Shown: positions 1 through 5,963, numbered from the stretch's first letter. The stretch: 11,768 bases of DNA from Candidatus Aenigmatarchaeota archaeon (GCA_023128965.1 JAGMCY010000031.1:1-11768); one strand, 5' to 3'. The notes: generated by a model not told the origin, from the sequence alone. A program made the numbers and translations.

Positions 1-2
1 CA

Positions 3-47
3 AACGGAACATACACATTCACATACAAAGTTATACCAGCAGTTTAA
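3..47 (+). CDS. C-terminal tail of an unknown (probably secreted) protein, 5' end outside the window
   Basis: Frame 3 is open from the window edge to TAA at 45-47 and ends in NGTYTFTYKVIPAV. The alternating hydrophobic and polar residues and the Asn-Gly-Thr sequon look like the last strands of an extracellular beta-sandwich domain, which suits the surface-protein neighbour downstream. Only 14 residues are visible, so family and function cannot be assigned. A hairpin terminator follows the stop closely, which supports this being a real gene end. Confidence 0.5.
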   Translation, partial: NGTYTFTYKVIPAV

Positions 48-53
48 CCTCTA

Positions 54-86
54 AAAAAAGGAAACTTCATTTTTACTTCCTTTTTT
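54..86 (+). terminator. Hairpin plus T-tract after the upstream gene
   Basis: AAAAAAGGAA at 54-63 pairs perfectly with TTCCTTTTTT at 77-86, leaving a 13-base loop. The 3' arm is itself a T-run, and more T-rich sequence follows to base 90. It starts 7 bases after the TAA of the upstream gene, as expected for an archaeal U-tract terminator reinforced by a hairpin. Termination is inferred; the hairpin is seen directly. Confidence 0.6.
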
Positions 87-90
87 ATTT

Positions 91-132
91 GGTGTGATTG
101 GCAAAACCAGAGTTCGATTCTCTGGCACACCT
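91..132 (+). other. tRNA-like element: T-arm plus acceptor strand without D-arm or anticodon arm
   Basis: A textbook T-arm is present: stem CAGAG (108-112), loop TTCGATT (113-119, matching T54-T55-C56-R57-A58) and stem CTCTG (120-124). It is followed by a seven-base acceptor-like strand GCACACC (125-131). GGTGTG at 91-96 pairs with CACACC at 126-131, so the piece folds as an acceptor/T-arm minihelix of about 41 bases. No D-arm or anticodon stem lies between them, and no CCA is encoded. Bases 93-98 (TGTGAT) also resemble the His(GTG) anticodon loop from U33 onward, so a 3' tRNA fragment is an alternative reading. It could be a tRNA relic, an attachment-site remnant, or a tRNA-mimic in the leader of the next gene, whose ribosome site starts two bases later. 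Confidence 0.45.
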
Positions 133-143
133 TAGGTGATTCC

Positions 144-1418
144 ATGAAAAGAATAACATTAGGACTGGTGAGCATATTAATGCTCTTTTCCGTAGCGCAA
201 GCGGCACCAATAACGGATTTCACAGTCATATCTGATTTTCAGGAAAGAATCCACGGAGGGGAGACCTTGGCGGCGGAATACTCATTTCACTCCTCGGAAG
301 GCCTGACCGTTTACCTTCAACTGAAAATAAATTCAACAGAGCCTTTCACTGGCAATTTGTCAGAATTCACGGGCGGTTATATGATGCTGAACGGCGAGAA
401 TTTGATTTGTGATAGTTCGGTTTCAGGAAAGAATGTCAATATGGAGTGCCCGGCAAACTTGTCGGTGGGGAGCCATAATGTTTCCATAGGAATTGGTCTG
501 GCAGTAAACATAAAACCCTCGACATTCTCCTTTGAGTTTAACATCAAGCCGTACGCGAACTATTCCTCGGAGAGCCACACAAACATTCAGAACCAGACCG
601 TAAACATAGAAACGATTAACAATGCCCTGAACGAAACGCAGACCGCCCTCATAGTTGTGGACGGCAAGCAGGTAAACATAACATTAGAGCCAAACAGCAC
701 TTACCAATACGCTGAAATGCCCGAGGATGACATAACCATACTTCCCAGTAGCTCGGGGGTGGAGATAAAACCCGAGGGGACATCTTACACTTCAGCAACC
801 AAGGAGCTGAGGATACAGGCGGAAGGTGAAGGTGAAAAGACAATTTACATATTCTCCTCTCACGGAAGGCCGGAAAAGATTTACTTTGACGATGCGGTCG
901 TGACCGACTGGTCCTATTCTGACGGGATGATAACCCTCACGGTCACAATGGGTTCCCCCCATCAGATTATCATAGACTGGGAAAGACCAATCGTTACTGT
1001 TTACAGAGGTGGTGGAACAAGTTATGTTTACAGAAATGTAACCCAAAACATAACAAAGGAAGTTGTAAAGGAGGTCCCTGCCAAACCAGTGTGTGGAAAC
1101 GGAATCTGCGAATCTGGAGAGGCTGAAACTTGCCCTGGTGATTGTAAAGCTGCCCAGGTTTGTGTTCCTGATGTAAAGTTATGTGCAGGTGATGATTTAA
1201 TGCAATGCTCAAGTGACGGAAGTGAATGGAACACGATAGAAACATGCGAATATGGATGTTCAGACAACGAATGTAATGAGAAACCAGAGGTGTCTGGCCC
1301 TCTGACTGGTTTTATAACAGGAGCAGAAACTCCCTTAATATTCGGCGTTTTAATTGCAATCGCTGTTGTGATTGGTGGATTATTTTATAGGGCAAGAAAA
1401 AGCAAGGTCTCAAAATAA
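144..1418 (+). CDS. Cell-surface glycoprotein-like protein with CGNG cysteine motif and C-terminal anchor
   Basis: This 424-residue protein has a signal peptide (about 1-20, KR then a hydrophobic run ending in AQA) and a long beta-rich ectodomain with eleven N-x-S/T sequons. Around residues 317-334 is the CGNGICESGE...CPGDC motif, followed by a second cysteine-rich segment to about 376. LTGFITG at 387-393 precedes one transmembrane helix (about 397-414) and a basic tail (RARKSK), so it is probably exported and anchored with its body outside the cell. The ATG is supported by AGGTGAT at 134-140. Its function is unknown; the CGNGxCExGE motif is recurrent in archaeal and bacterial surface proteins but does not define an activity. 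The gene ends exactly where the GIY-YIG relic begins on the other strand. Confidence 0.85.
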   Translation: MKRITLGLVSILMLFSVAQAAPITDFTVISDFQERIHGGETLAAEYSFHSSEGLTVYLQLKINSTEPFTGNLSEFTGGYMMLNGENLICDSSVSGKNVNMECPANLSVGSHNVSIGIGLAVNIKPSTFSFEFNIKPYANYSSESHTNIQNQTVNIETINNALNETQTALIVVDGKQVNITLEPNSTYQYAEMPEDDITILPSSSGVEIKPEGTSYTSATKELRIQAEGEGEKTIYIFSSHGRPEKIYFDDAVVTDWSYSDGMITLTVTMGSPHQIIIDWERPIVTVYRGGGTSYVYRNVTQNITKEVVKEVPAKPVCGNGICESGEAETCPGDCKAAQVCVPDVKLCAGDDLMQCSSDGSEWNTIETCEYGCSDNECNEKPEVSGPLTGFITGAETPLIFGVLIAIAVVIGGLFYRARKSKVSK

Positions 1419-1419
1419 C

Positions 1420-1665
1420 ATCCTCGTTTTCGCGGATATGTTTTCCTGAAGAATGCTTTGCCTCCCCCTTCACTAGCCCTTGTCTGATGCGCATCCTTAG
1501 GTTGGACGCCCTTCCTATGGTTAAACGCTCCTCGGCATCGACATATCTGACTTCATAAACGCCCGACGTATAATTCGGGATCTTGATGCCTCCACTTCTA
1601 GCGTCCTCTTTTAAGTCATTCCAAGAATACCAGTTGCTCCATTCGAGTTTAATTCGCGGGATCAC
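1420..1665 (-). pseudogene. Truncated GIY-YIG nuclease-domain relic
   Basis: Reading the minus strand gives LEWSNWYSWNDLKED, then SGVYEVRY, then RLTIGRASNLRMRIRQ, then a KHSSGKHIRENEDV stretch. The GVY and TIG pair, spaced 13 residues apart and followed by an Arg-rich helix, is the GIY-YIG core. Homology-like sequence stops at about 1418-1420, where the frame runs into the antisense of the preceding surface-protein gene. The C-terminal half that should carry the catalytic Glu is therefore missing. A GTG at 1665 with GGAGTGAG-like sequence upstream could start it, but the product would be a chimera ending in antisense residues. It is most likely a dead fragment left by an insertion or rearrangement. 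The family call is from motif recognition only. Confidence 0.6.
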
Positions 1666-1680
1666 CCCACTCACTCCAAT

Positions 1681-1879
1681 TGAATTAAAATGTGGTAATG
1701 GGCTTTGTGAAGAGGGAGAAACATGCGAAAGTTGTCCGGAGGACTGCGGCGAGTGCGTCACGGAAGGCGCTGGAATAACGGGAATGTTCACAGGACTCCA
1801 GGGAGCCGGGATTCTCGGGTTGGCAATTATTGTAGTACTGGCTTTTTTGGCATTTTTCTTTATGAAAAATAAGAAATAA
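1681..1879 (+). pseudogene. 3' fragment of a second CGNG-type anchored surface protein
   Basis: From about 1688 the plus strand encodes KCGNGLCEEGETCESCPEDC, a short linker, ITGMFTG, a strong transmembrane helix of about 20 residues and the tail KNKK, with TAA at 1877-1879. This is the same module order as the C-terminus of the protein at 144-1418: CGNG motif, TG..TG motif, helix, basic tail. No signal peptide or ectodomain is attached. The frame stays open upstream to an ATG at 1583, but those 30-odd residues are antisense to the GIY-YIG relic and look meaningless. The simplest reading is a paralogous surface-protein gene that lost its 5' part when the GIY-YIG piece arrived. The stop lies 2 bases from the convergent stop of rnp3. 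Confidence 0.6.
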
Positions 1880-1881
1880 TT

Positions 1882-2562
1882 TTATTCCAGTTCAACCCCC
1901 GGCATCACCCATTTCTTTCCGAGACGTTTCCTGTTCTCCTCCAGGATTTTCCCTGAAAGGTTGGTTTTTATCTCTTTCGGTTCAAGCCCCAGGACCTTCC
2001 CGAACGATATCAACTCCGAAGGCGAACGCAGATCATAGTGTTCGATAGCGCCCGAACTCAGGATGAAAGGCGAGCGGTATTTCCTAACGAGTTTCGCGTT
2101 CTCCAGCATGTTCGAGAAGATGTCGGATCTTGACTTTTTGTAGGAGAAAAGAACGCTTCGGAAATTGAACTCGATCGAAACGTTGTTCCTCTTCGCCAGC
2201 TTGACCATCACGTAGTCCAGGCCAGGATCGTTCCTCCCGAGCTCGGGGTGCGTTAATATGTCGACCTCTGGCGTCTCGCACGCCTTCCTGTTGACTTCCA
2301 GGTCCCCGCCGTTGACGAGAATGAGCTCGACTTTTTTCCTGGCTTTTTTCGCCAGTTTCGGGACGTTGTTGGGGTTCTCGGTCTCTATCTTGTAACCGAA
2401 AGCCACGTCTAGGCTCGTTTTTCCCAGCTTGCTTTTCAGTTTCCCGATTTCCTCGATAGACCTGCAAACGAAACAAACCCCTGTCCACCCAAGTTTCCCT
2501 AGGTTTGTGATCATTCCCTCGAGATCGACTTCCGGATGCACGTGGTATTCGTAGAAGTTCAT
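1882..2562 (-). CDS. rnp3: Ribonuclease P protein component 3 (p30/Rpp30 family)
   Basis: This 226-residue protein is a protein subunit of archaeal RNase P, which removes 5' leaders from precursor tRNAs together with the catalytic RNA. The fold is a PHP-like TIM barrel. Family hallmarks are an N-terminal HVHPEVD, VDILTHPELGRNDPGLDYV (about 99-117), the SIEFNFRSVLFSY strand-helix, and the closing FILSSGA...YDLRSPSEL block. Length fits the archaeal family (about 200-240). The ATG at 2562 has no Shine-Dalgarno site but lies about 24 bases from the centre of the palindromic TATA box at 2582-2589, so the mRNA is probably leaderless. It is divergent from pcm with a 50-base shared promoter region. 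Confidence 0.92.
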   Translation of the reverse strand: MNFYEYHVHPEVDLEGMITNLGKLGWTGVCFVCRSIEEIGKLKSKLGKTSLDVAFGYKIETENPNNVPKLAKKARKKVELILVNGGDLEVNRKACETPEVDILTHPELGRNDPGLDYVMVKLAKRNNVSIEFNFRSVLFSYKKSRSDIFSNMLENAKLVRKYRSPFILSSGAIEHYDLRSPSELISFGKVLGLEPKEIKTNLSGKILEENRKRLGKKWVMPGVELE

Positions 2563-2581
2563 TTTTAATTTTTATGCCGAG

Positions 2582-2589
2582 TTTATAAA
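2582..2589. promoter_or_regulatory. Shared palindromic TATA box between rnp3 and pcm
   Basis: TTTATAAA is a perfect palindrome. Its centre is about 23.5 bases from the rnp3 ATG (minus) and 27.5 bases from the pcm ATG (plus), the spacing expected for archaeal TBP-directed leaderless transcripts in both directions. An AGGTG at 2603-2607 could act as a ribosome site only if the pcm transcript starts further upstream. Confidence 0.65.
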
Positions 2590-2612
2590 AATATGTTTAT
2601 ACAGGTGCTGAC

Positions 2613-3242
2613 ATGCTGGATGAATTCAGGGGGCAGAGGGAAAGGATGGTGGTCGAGCTCGTGAAACAGGGCTATTTGAGGAGCGAAAAGATCATAAAGG
2701 TGTTCAACGAAACTCCCAGGCACCTTTTCGTCAGGGAAGAAGACAGGAATTTCGCCTACGCCGATTACCCCATGCCCATCCTCGCAGGCCAGACCATAAG
2801 CGCGCCCCACATGGTCGCTATCATGACCGAACTTTCGGAAACGAACCCGAAAGACAAGGTTCTCGAGATCGGAGCGGGTTCCGGCTACCAGGCCGCGATA
2901 CTCTCGAAACTCGTGAAAAAGATTTATTCAATAGAGGTCGATCCTGAACTCGTCACCTTCGCTAAACAAAACCTCGGGAAGGCGAGAATAAAGAACGTGG
3001 AAGTCGTACACGGGGAAGGGAGCAAGGGTTACGAGAAGGCGAAACCATACGACAAGATAATCGTCACGTGCGCGACCCCGGAAATATTCGATTCCTGGAC
3101 CTCCCAGCTTAAAATGAACGGGATCCTGCTCGCGCCCGTAGGCGGGGGGTTCTACCAGGAGCTGCTAAAGATAAGGAAAACTAAGAAAGGTCTGGAAAAA
3201 AAGAATCACGGGGGATGTGCGTTCGTCCCGCTGAGGCGCTAA
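2613..3242 (+). CDS. pcm: Protein-L-isoaspartate O-methyltransferase
   Basis: This 209-residue SAM-dependent enzyme methylates isoaspartyl residues in damaged proteins and so starts their repair to aspartate; it acts in the cytoplasm. Diagnostic segments are PRHLFV near residue 36, the substrate-binding loop PILAGQTISAPHMVAIM (about 55-71), SAM motif I VLEIGAGSGYQAAIL (about 84-98), the acidic strand end SIEVDPE, the KPYDKIIVTCATPEI block and the C-terminal FVPLRR. All expected parts are present at the usual length. The start at 2613 fits the TATA spacing and has AGGTG five bases upstream. The stop overlaps the convergent 97-residue gene by four bases. Confidence 0.93.
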   Translation: MLDEFRGQRERMVVELVKQGYLRSEKIIKVFNETPRHLFVREEDRNFAYADYPMPILAGQTISAPHMVAIMTELSETNPKDKVLEIGAGSGYQAAILSKLVKKIYSIEVDPELVTFAKQNLGKARIKNVEVVHGEGSKGYEKAKPYDKIIVTCATPEIFDSWTSQLKMNGILLAPVGGGFYQELLKIRKTKKGLEKKNHGGCAFVPLRR

Positions 3243-3532
3243 TTTTGATAAATTTTTAACGTACATGGGATATCTTTAGTGAAAATATCCCCGTCCAGTA
3301 CGTTTAAAATAACTCCATTACCATTCTTCCTCATTTCTCTGAATCTCCCGAGAGAAGAAAATTTGCGGGTTTTAAGATCGTATTTCCAGACCACGCTTTC
3401 ATCGTGATCCATCGGAGGGCAATGAATGCCTAAAATACTCGAACCATTAGAACCTATAGGTACGTATTCATTGGGTTTGGGTAAACTTATGGTTTTCCCC
3501 CCGATTGACGCATAATTGCATTTTTGACCCAT
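3239..3532 (-). CDS. Small unknown protein (97 aa), convergent with pcm
   Basis: No family is recognised. The 97-residue protein has no signal peptide or membrane helix and is rich in Gly, Ser and Asn. Its VVWKYDLKTRKF and NGVILNVLDGDIF segments look like beta-strands, as in propeller or SH3-like folds. The ATG at 3532 has a strong AAGGTGA site (complement of 3537-3543) four bases upstream, which argues for a real gene. It probably follows the 75-residue gene upstream (53-base gap) in one transcript. The two share a loose pattern: GK near the start, W-x-YD in the middle and a hydrophobic strand before a D/N-G or G-N turn. A perfect 10-base inverted repeat (3257-3266 and 3552-3561) brackets most of the gene. 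Confidence 0.65.
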   Translation of the reverse strand: MGQKCNYASIGGKTISLPKPNEYVPIGSNGSSILGIHCPPMDHDESVVWKYDLKTRKFSSLGRFREMRKNGNGVILNVLDGDIFTKDIPCTLKIYQN

Positions 3533-3561
3533 TAACTCACCTTCATTTGATATGTACGTTA
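3257..3561. repeat. 10-base inverted repeat flanking the 97-aa gene
   Basis: TAACGTACAT at 3257-3266 is repeated as its exact complement ATGTACGTTA at 3552-3561. One copy lies just inside the 3' end of the small gene and the other 20 bases before its start. No target duplication or transposase is visible, so this could be chance or paired operator-like sites. Confidence 0.4.
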
Positions 3562-3585
3562 GTCGCTCTTAGGAGTGGAGAACAC

Positions 3586-3813
3586 TTAGCTTTCTAATTT
3601 ATTCCCTAGAATTTTTTTGTAAATTATGCCCGGGTCTTCTTCTGTGAGCCATTTATTTGGATCTTCTCCGTTAAAATCGTATGCCCAAGTAGTTTTGTTT
3701 TTTAAATTTGAAATTATCGGGTATCTTCTATTAGCTATGCTATACTCACCGATTAAAAGCCCATATTCGCCAATACTTCTCATTGGCCTTAAAGGTTCAA
3801 TTTTTCCTTCCAT
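3586..3813 (-). CDS. Small unknown protein (75 aa)
   Basis: The frame allows an upstream ATG at 3864, but that start would lie inside an inverted repeat and upstream of the TATA box. The ATG at 3813 is 25.5 bases from the centre of TTTATAAA (3835-3842), so a leaderless 75-residue product beginning MEGKIEPL is preferred. It contains YGLLIGEYSIANRRYPI and KTTWAYDFNGED segments, has no signal peptide and matches no family known to me. The W-x-YD core and GK-x-I beginning loosely resemble the next gene on the same strand, so the pair may be diverged duplicates. Function unknown. Confidence 0.55.
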   Translation of the reverse strand: MEGKIEPLRPMRSIGEYGLLIGEYSIANRRYPIISNLKNKTTWAYDFNGEDPNKWLTEEDPGIIYKKILGNKLES

Positions 3814-3834
3814 GTTTAATATATGATTTAAGGG

Positions 3835-3862
3835 TTTATAAACGTTACTATTTAGTAGTAAC
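3835..3862 (-). promoter_or_regulatory. TATA box plus adjacent inverted-repeat operator candidate
   Basis: TTTATAAA at 3835-3842, itself inside the 10-base palindrome GTTTATAAAC, is correctly spaced for the minus-strand ATG at 3813. Directly upstream on that strand is a perfect inverted repeat, GTTACTA (3844-3850) and TAGTAAC (3856-3862), with a 5-base spacer. It covers the usual BRE/upstream position, so a dimeric regulator bound here would affect TFB/TBP loading. The binding protein is unknown. Confidence 0.55.
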
Positions 3863-3891
3863 AATAAGAAAAGAGCAAAAATAAAGAAAAA

Positions 3892-3910
3892 TAAGGGATT
3901 TTATCCCTTA
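3892..3910 (-). terminator. Hairpin terminator after the lipoprotein gene
   Basis: TAAGGGAT and ATCCCTTA form a perfect 8-base stem with a 3-base loop, and the stem contains the stop codon of the lipoprotein gene. On the minus strand a T-rich run follows (complement of 3866-3891). This should end the minus-strand operon of the secreted Cys-repeat protein and lipoprotein. Confidence 0.65.
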
Positions 3911-4108
3911 CCCCTGCTGAAGGAGTTCGTTCTCTAGCTCTTCAAGGGTCATGCCTCCGATTGCTTCATCCATTTCCTGCTCCAGGGTTTGCAATGCCTG
4001 ATCTTCGGCTTGTTCCTCTGTGAGCCCACCTGTTGGCTCCTGAACGCACCCGCTGATTACAATCGTTGCCACCAGAACAACCAATACTAATGCGCTTGTT
4101 AGTTTCAT
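3908..4108 (-). CDS. Small putative lipoprotein (66 aa)
   Basis: The product has Lys near its N-terminus, a hydrophobic stretch (residues 5-18) and the lipobox-like ISGC at 18-21, so Cys21 would be lipidated after export. The remaining 45 residues are acidic (many Glu and Gln) and probably helical: GGLTEEQAEDQALQTLEQEM and then MTLEELENELLQQG. AAGGTGAT lies about five bases before ATG. The gene follows the Cys-repeat protein by 14 bases, so they are co-transcribed and their products may act together at the cell surface. No family assignment; a short acidic helix tethered to the membrane could be an interaction or stabilising partner. Confidence 0.75.
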   Translation of the reverse strand: MKLTSALVLVVLVATIVISGCVQEPTGGLTEEQAEDQALQTLEQEMDEAIGGMTLEELENELLQQG

Positions 4109-4122
4109 AGGCTATCACCTTT

Positions 4123-4989
4123 TTATTGTCCTCCTTGCTGTCCTGTCCCCAGTTCACCGGTCTGCTGCTGGAGTCTCTCCCTTACTGTTGCGAACCATCG
4201 CGGCACGTTTTGCAATACCTCAGGTCTCCTCTCCACGAACTTGTTGTACACTTCCCCGAGCCTTTCACATGCGTTATCTGTCGCGTTGTTTCTGCAAACT
4301 CCCATTATCTCTGCCCTGCAGTCCGCGTCCTCAAGGTTCAGTTTGCACTGAGCGAATCTCAAGGCTTTGCATCTGTTGTCGTCCGGGTACTGCTCGCAGA
4401 AGTTCTTTATCCTGTCCCTGCAGTTCCCGTCCGTGACGGGGTCGCATACTATCTGCCCCACTGCCTTCATTGCTGCCTTGCACTTTTCCGGGTTATTTTT
4501 ACAGTATTCGAAAGTCTTCTCTGCCTTTTCCAGGGGTTTCACCAATCTGTGTGCCTGCAACACGTAAGCGTTGTAGGTTTCGCCGTTGAGCGTTAGCGTT
4601 CCTGCCCACACTTCCTTGTCGCCTTTCGGGTACGAATTCAATGACAAAGAACCTACTTGTGTGTCATTTGAATAAACGTTCGCTGTTACCGAGCCGTTCC
4701 CTATCACTACTTCTTTAAGCCTGTATTTGTCTTCACCGAAATGGAGGATCCCGACCTTTACCGTTGCCTCTTCGTCCGCAAGGCCTACTTTAATTCCTGC
4801 TACACCGATCCTGATCAGCTCGAAATCCATGGAATTATCCTGCGATACAGCCAAACCGTTACCGAAAGCTCCAAGTGTCTTGATTCTTGCGCGCACGTTC
4901 TGCTGTGCTCCGATTTGCTGTGCACTTACTGAAACCACCGTAACTCCTATGACAAGCAAAGCAATTGCCAATGCCAGTAACTTTTTCAT
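4123..4989 (-). CDS. Secreted protein with a 17-residue cysteine-periodic repeat
   Basis: This 288-residue protein has a clear signal peptide (MKKLLALAIALLVIG..., probable cleavage after VSA at 21-23). A beta-rich domain (about 30-148) is followed by a cysteine-rich helical region with ten Cys at 163, 170, 182, 190, 198, 207, 215, 224, 232 and 241. From 190 onward they alternate C-x7-C-x8, giving three units of 17 residues (190-206, 207-223, 224-240) and a fourth beginning at 241. A Gln/Gly-rich tail ends the protein. An even number of exported cysteines suggests a disulfide ladder between helices. AAAGGAGG stands seven bases before ATG, the strongest ribosome site on this part of the minus strand. 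It heads a two-gene operon with the lipoprotein and lies downstream of a membrane regulator gene. Function unknown. Confidence 0.8.
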   Translation of the reverse strand: MKKLLALAIALLVIGVTVVSVSAQQIGAQQNVRARIKTLGAFGNGLAVSQDNSMDFELIRIGVAGIKVGLADEEATVKVGILHFGEDKYRLKEVVIGNGSVTANVYSNDTQVGSLSLNSYPKGDKEVWAGTLTLNGETYNAYVLQAHRLVKPLEKAEKTFEYCKNNPEKCKAAMKAVGQIVCDPVTDGNCRDRIKNFCEQYPDDNRCKALRFAQCKLNLEDADCRAEIMGVCRNNATDNACERLGEVYNKFVERRPEVLQNVPRWFATVRERLQQQTGELGTGQQGGQ

Positions 4990-5037
4990 CTCAAAACCTC
5001 CTTTTATATTAATTTATGAACTTTTCCTAATCTATAA

Positions 5038-5086
5038 TTGAACGTTTCACCTACTAAAATATTACGTGAAACAATTTGAAACAATT
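5038..5086. promoter_or_regulatory. Cluster of TGAAAC/GTTTCA half-sites upstream of the Cys-repeat protein
   Basis: The tandem direct repeat TGAAACAATT occurs twice without a gap (5067-5076 and 5077-5086). GTTTCAC at 5044-5050 is the exact complement of GTGAAAC at 5066-5072, with 15 bases between them. TTGAACGTTTCA at 5038-5049 makes a further near-palindrome. On the minus strand these lie just upstream of a TATA-like ATTATAG (near 5030-5040) and the gene starting at 4989. That is the place for an activator or repressor site. The last bases overlap the stop codon of the membrane-anchored winged-helix protein. Confidence 0.55.
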
Positions 5087-5936
5087 ATTTTTTGAAAAAC
5101 AGCCTGTTTGTCCTTCCAATTCTCTCCTTTTCAAGCAGTCCCTTCCCCTCGAGCTTTTTGACAACCCTCGTCATCTTCGCCCGGGAGAAGCCGAATTCCT
5201 TCTCCAGTTTCTTCTGCATGCACACCTTTCGCTCGGAAAGTGATTTCAAAACCTTCCTCTCGTCTTCCGTGAACCCCCTGAGAAATTCGGTTTTCACTTT
5301 CTTCCTGTAGTGCATTACTAAATAAGCGGCCATACCAATAACCAACAGCACCATTACGATTAATATCCCCAGAGAATAGTCGCTATGCGTGTTGTAGAAC
5401 TTGAAGGAAACCAGTATGTCTTCAGGATTTTCGAAACTCCATTTCAGGTATATCCTTTCGCCGTCCGTGAGAATTTCATAACCTTCCGGGTGAATTACAT
5501 CCCTGTAGATTGCAAAACCTTTGGGCAGAAATGCGATTATGTTCATTTTTTCTGGACTTGGAGGTCGAAGTTCTGTTGAAAAGCTGTATATATGGTCCTT
5601 TGCGAATACGAGGTCATTTGCTTTAAAATTTATTCCGAGACTTTCCGTTCCCTCCGGGACAACAAACTTAACGTTGCGCTCGTTCCCTGATTTCTCAAGA
5701 ACGTAGCCTATGTTTTCCCCGTCGCTGAATATCTTCAAATCGGATATTTCACCCAGAACCACGTAATTCAGCGTGCTGGTGTTCAGTTTTTCCGCGAAAA
5801 CCATTGACACGTCTTCGCTAACATACCCGTTCGCGAGTATATCGAACGTTATGTTGTACTCGGAGATCTCGAGCGATACGGCGTTCTGGCTCAACAAAAT
5901 AAATGCAAAAAACAAAATAAACAAAAATCTCTTCAT
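5085..5936 (-). CDS. Membrane-anchored winged-helix transcriptional regulator
   Basis: This 283-residue protein has three parts. A signal peptide (1-21) is followed by an extracellular beta-sandwich-like domain (about 22-182), a single transmembrane helix (187-209) and a basic stop-transfer HYRKKVK. A cytoplasmic winged-helix domain (about 221-283) contains the helix-turn-helix LEKEFGFSRAKMTRVVKKLE and the wing GLLEKERIGRTNRLFF. The topology puts the sensor outside and the DNA-binding domain inside, as in known archaeal membrane-bound HTH proteins with MarR/TrmB-like C-termini. The exact family is not certain. No Shine-Dalgarno site is seen; an A/T-rich TATA-like element near 5961-5970 suggests a leaderless start. 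The half-site cluster between it and the next gene is a plausible target. Confidence 0.8.
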   Translation of the reverse strand: MKRFLFILFFAFILLSQNAVSLEISEYNITFDILANGYVSEDVSMVFAEKLNTSTLNYVVLGEISDLKIFSDGENIGYVLEKSGNERNVKFVVPEGTESLGINFKANDLVFAKDHIYSFSTELRPPSPEKMNIIAFLPKGFAIYRDVIHPEGYEILTDGERIYLKWSFENPEDILVSFKFYNTHSDYSLGILIVMVLLVIGMAAYLVMHYRKKVKTEFLRGFTEDERKVLKSLSERKVCMQKKLEKEFGFSRAKMTRVVKKLEGKGLLEKERIGRTNRLFFKK

Positions 5937-5963
5937 GATTAAAGAATAAAGAAGAGGGTTAAA

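Noticed and set aside
91..132. A functional split-tRNA 3' half
   Set aside because: There is no GC-rich leader complementary to a 5' half, no anticodon-stem partner, and the GTG-like anticodon triplet would lie on the wrong side of the usual 37/38 split.
1583..1690. ATG at 1583 as the start of a 98-residue CGNG/TM protein
   Set aside because: The first 30-odd residues are antisense to the GIY-YIG relic, there is no signal peptide and no ribosome site; only the part from about 1685 on has family-like sequence.
3814..3864. ATG at 3864 as the start of the small minus-strand protein
   Set aside because: It would put the TATA box and inverted repeat inside the coding region; the ATG at 3813 has ideal TATA spacing.
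4126..4596. Plus-strand open frames rich in Cys, Leu and Pro opposite the Cys-repeat protein
   Set aside because: They are antisense shadows of a gene with a good ribosome site, signal peptide and periodic cysteines.
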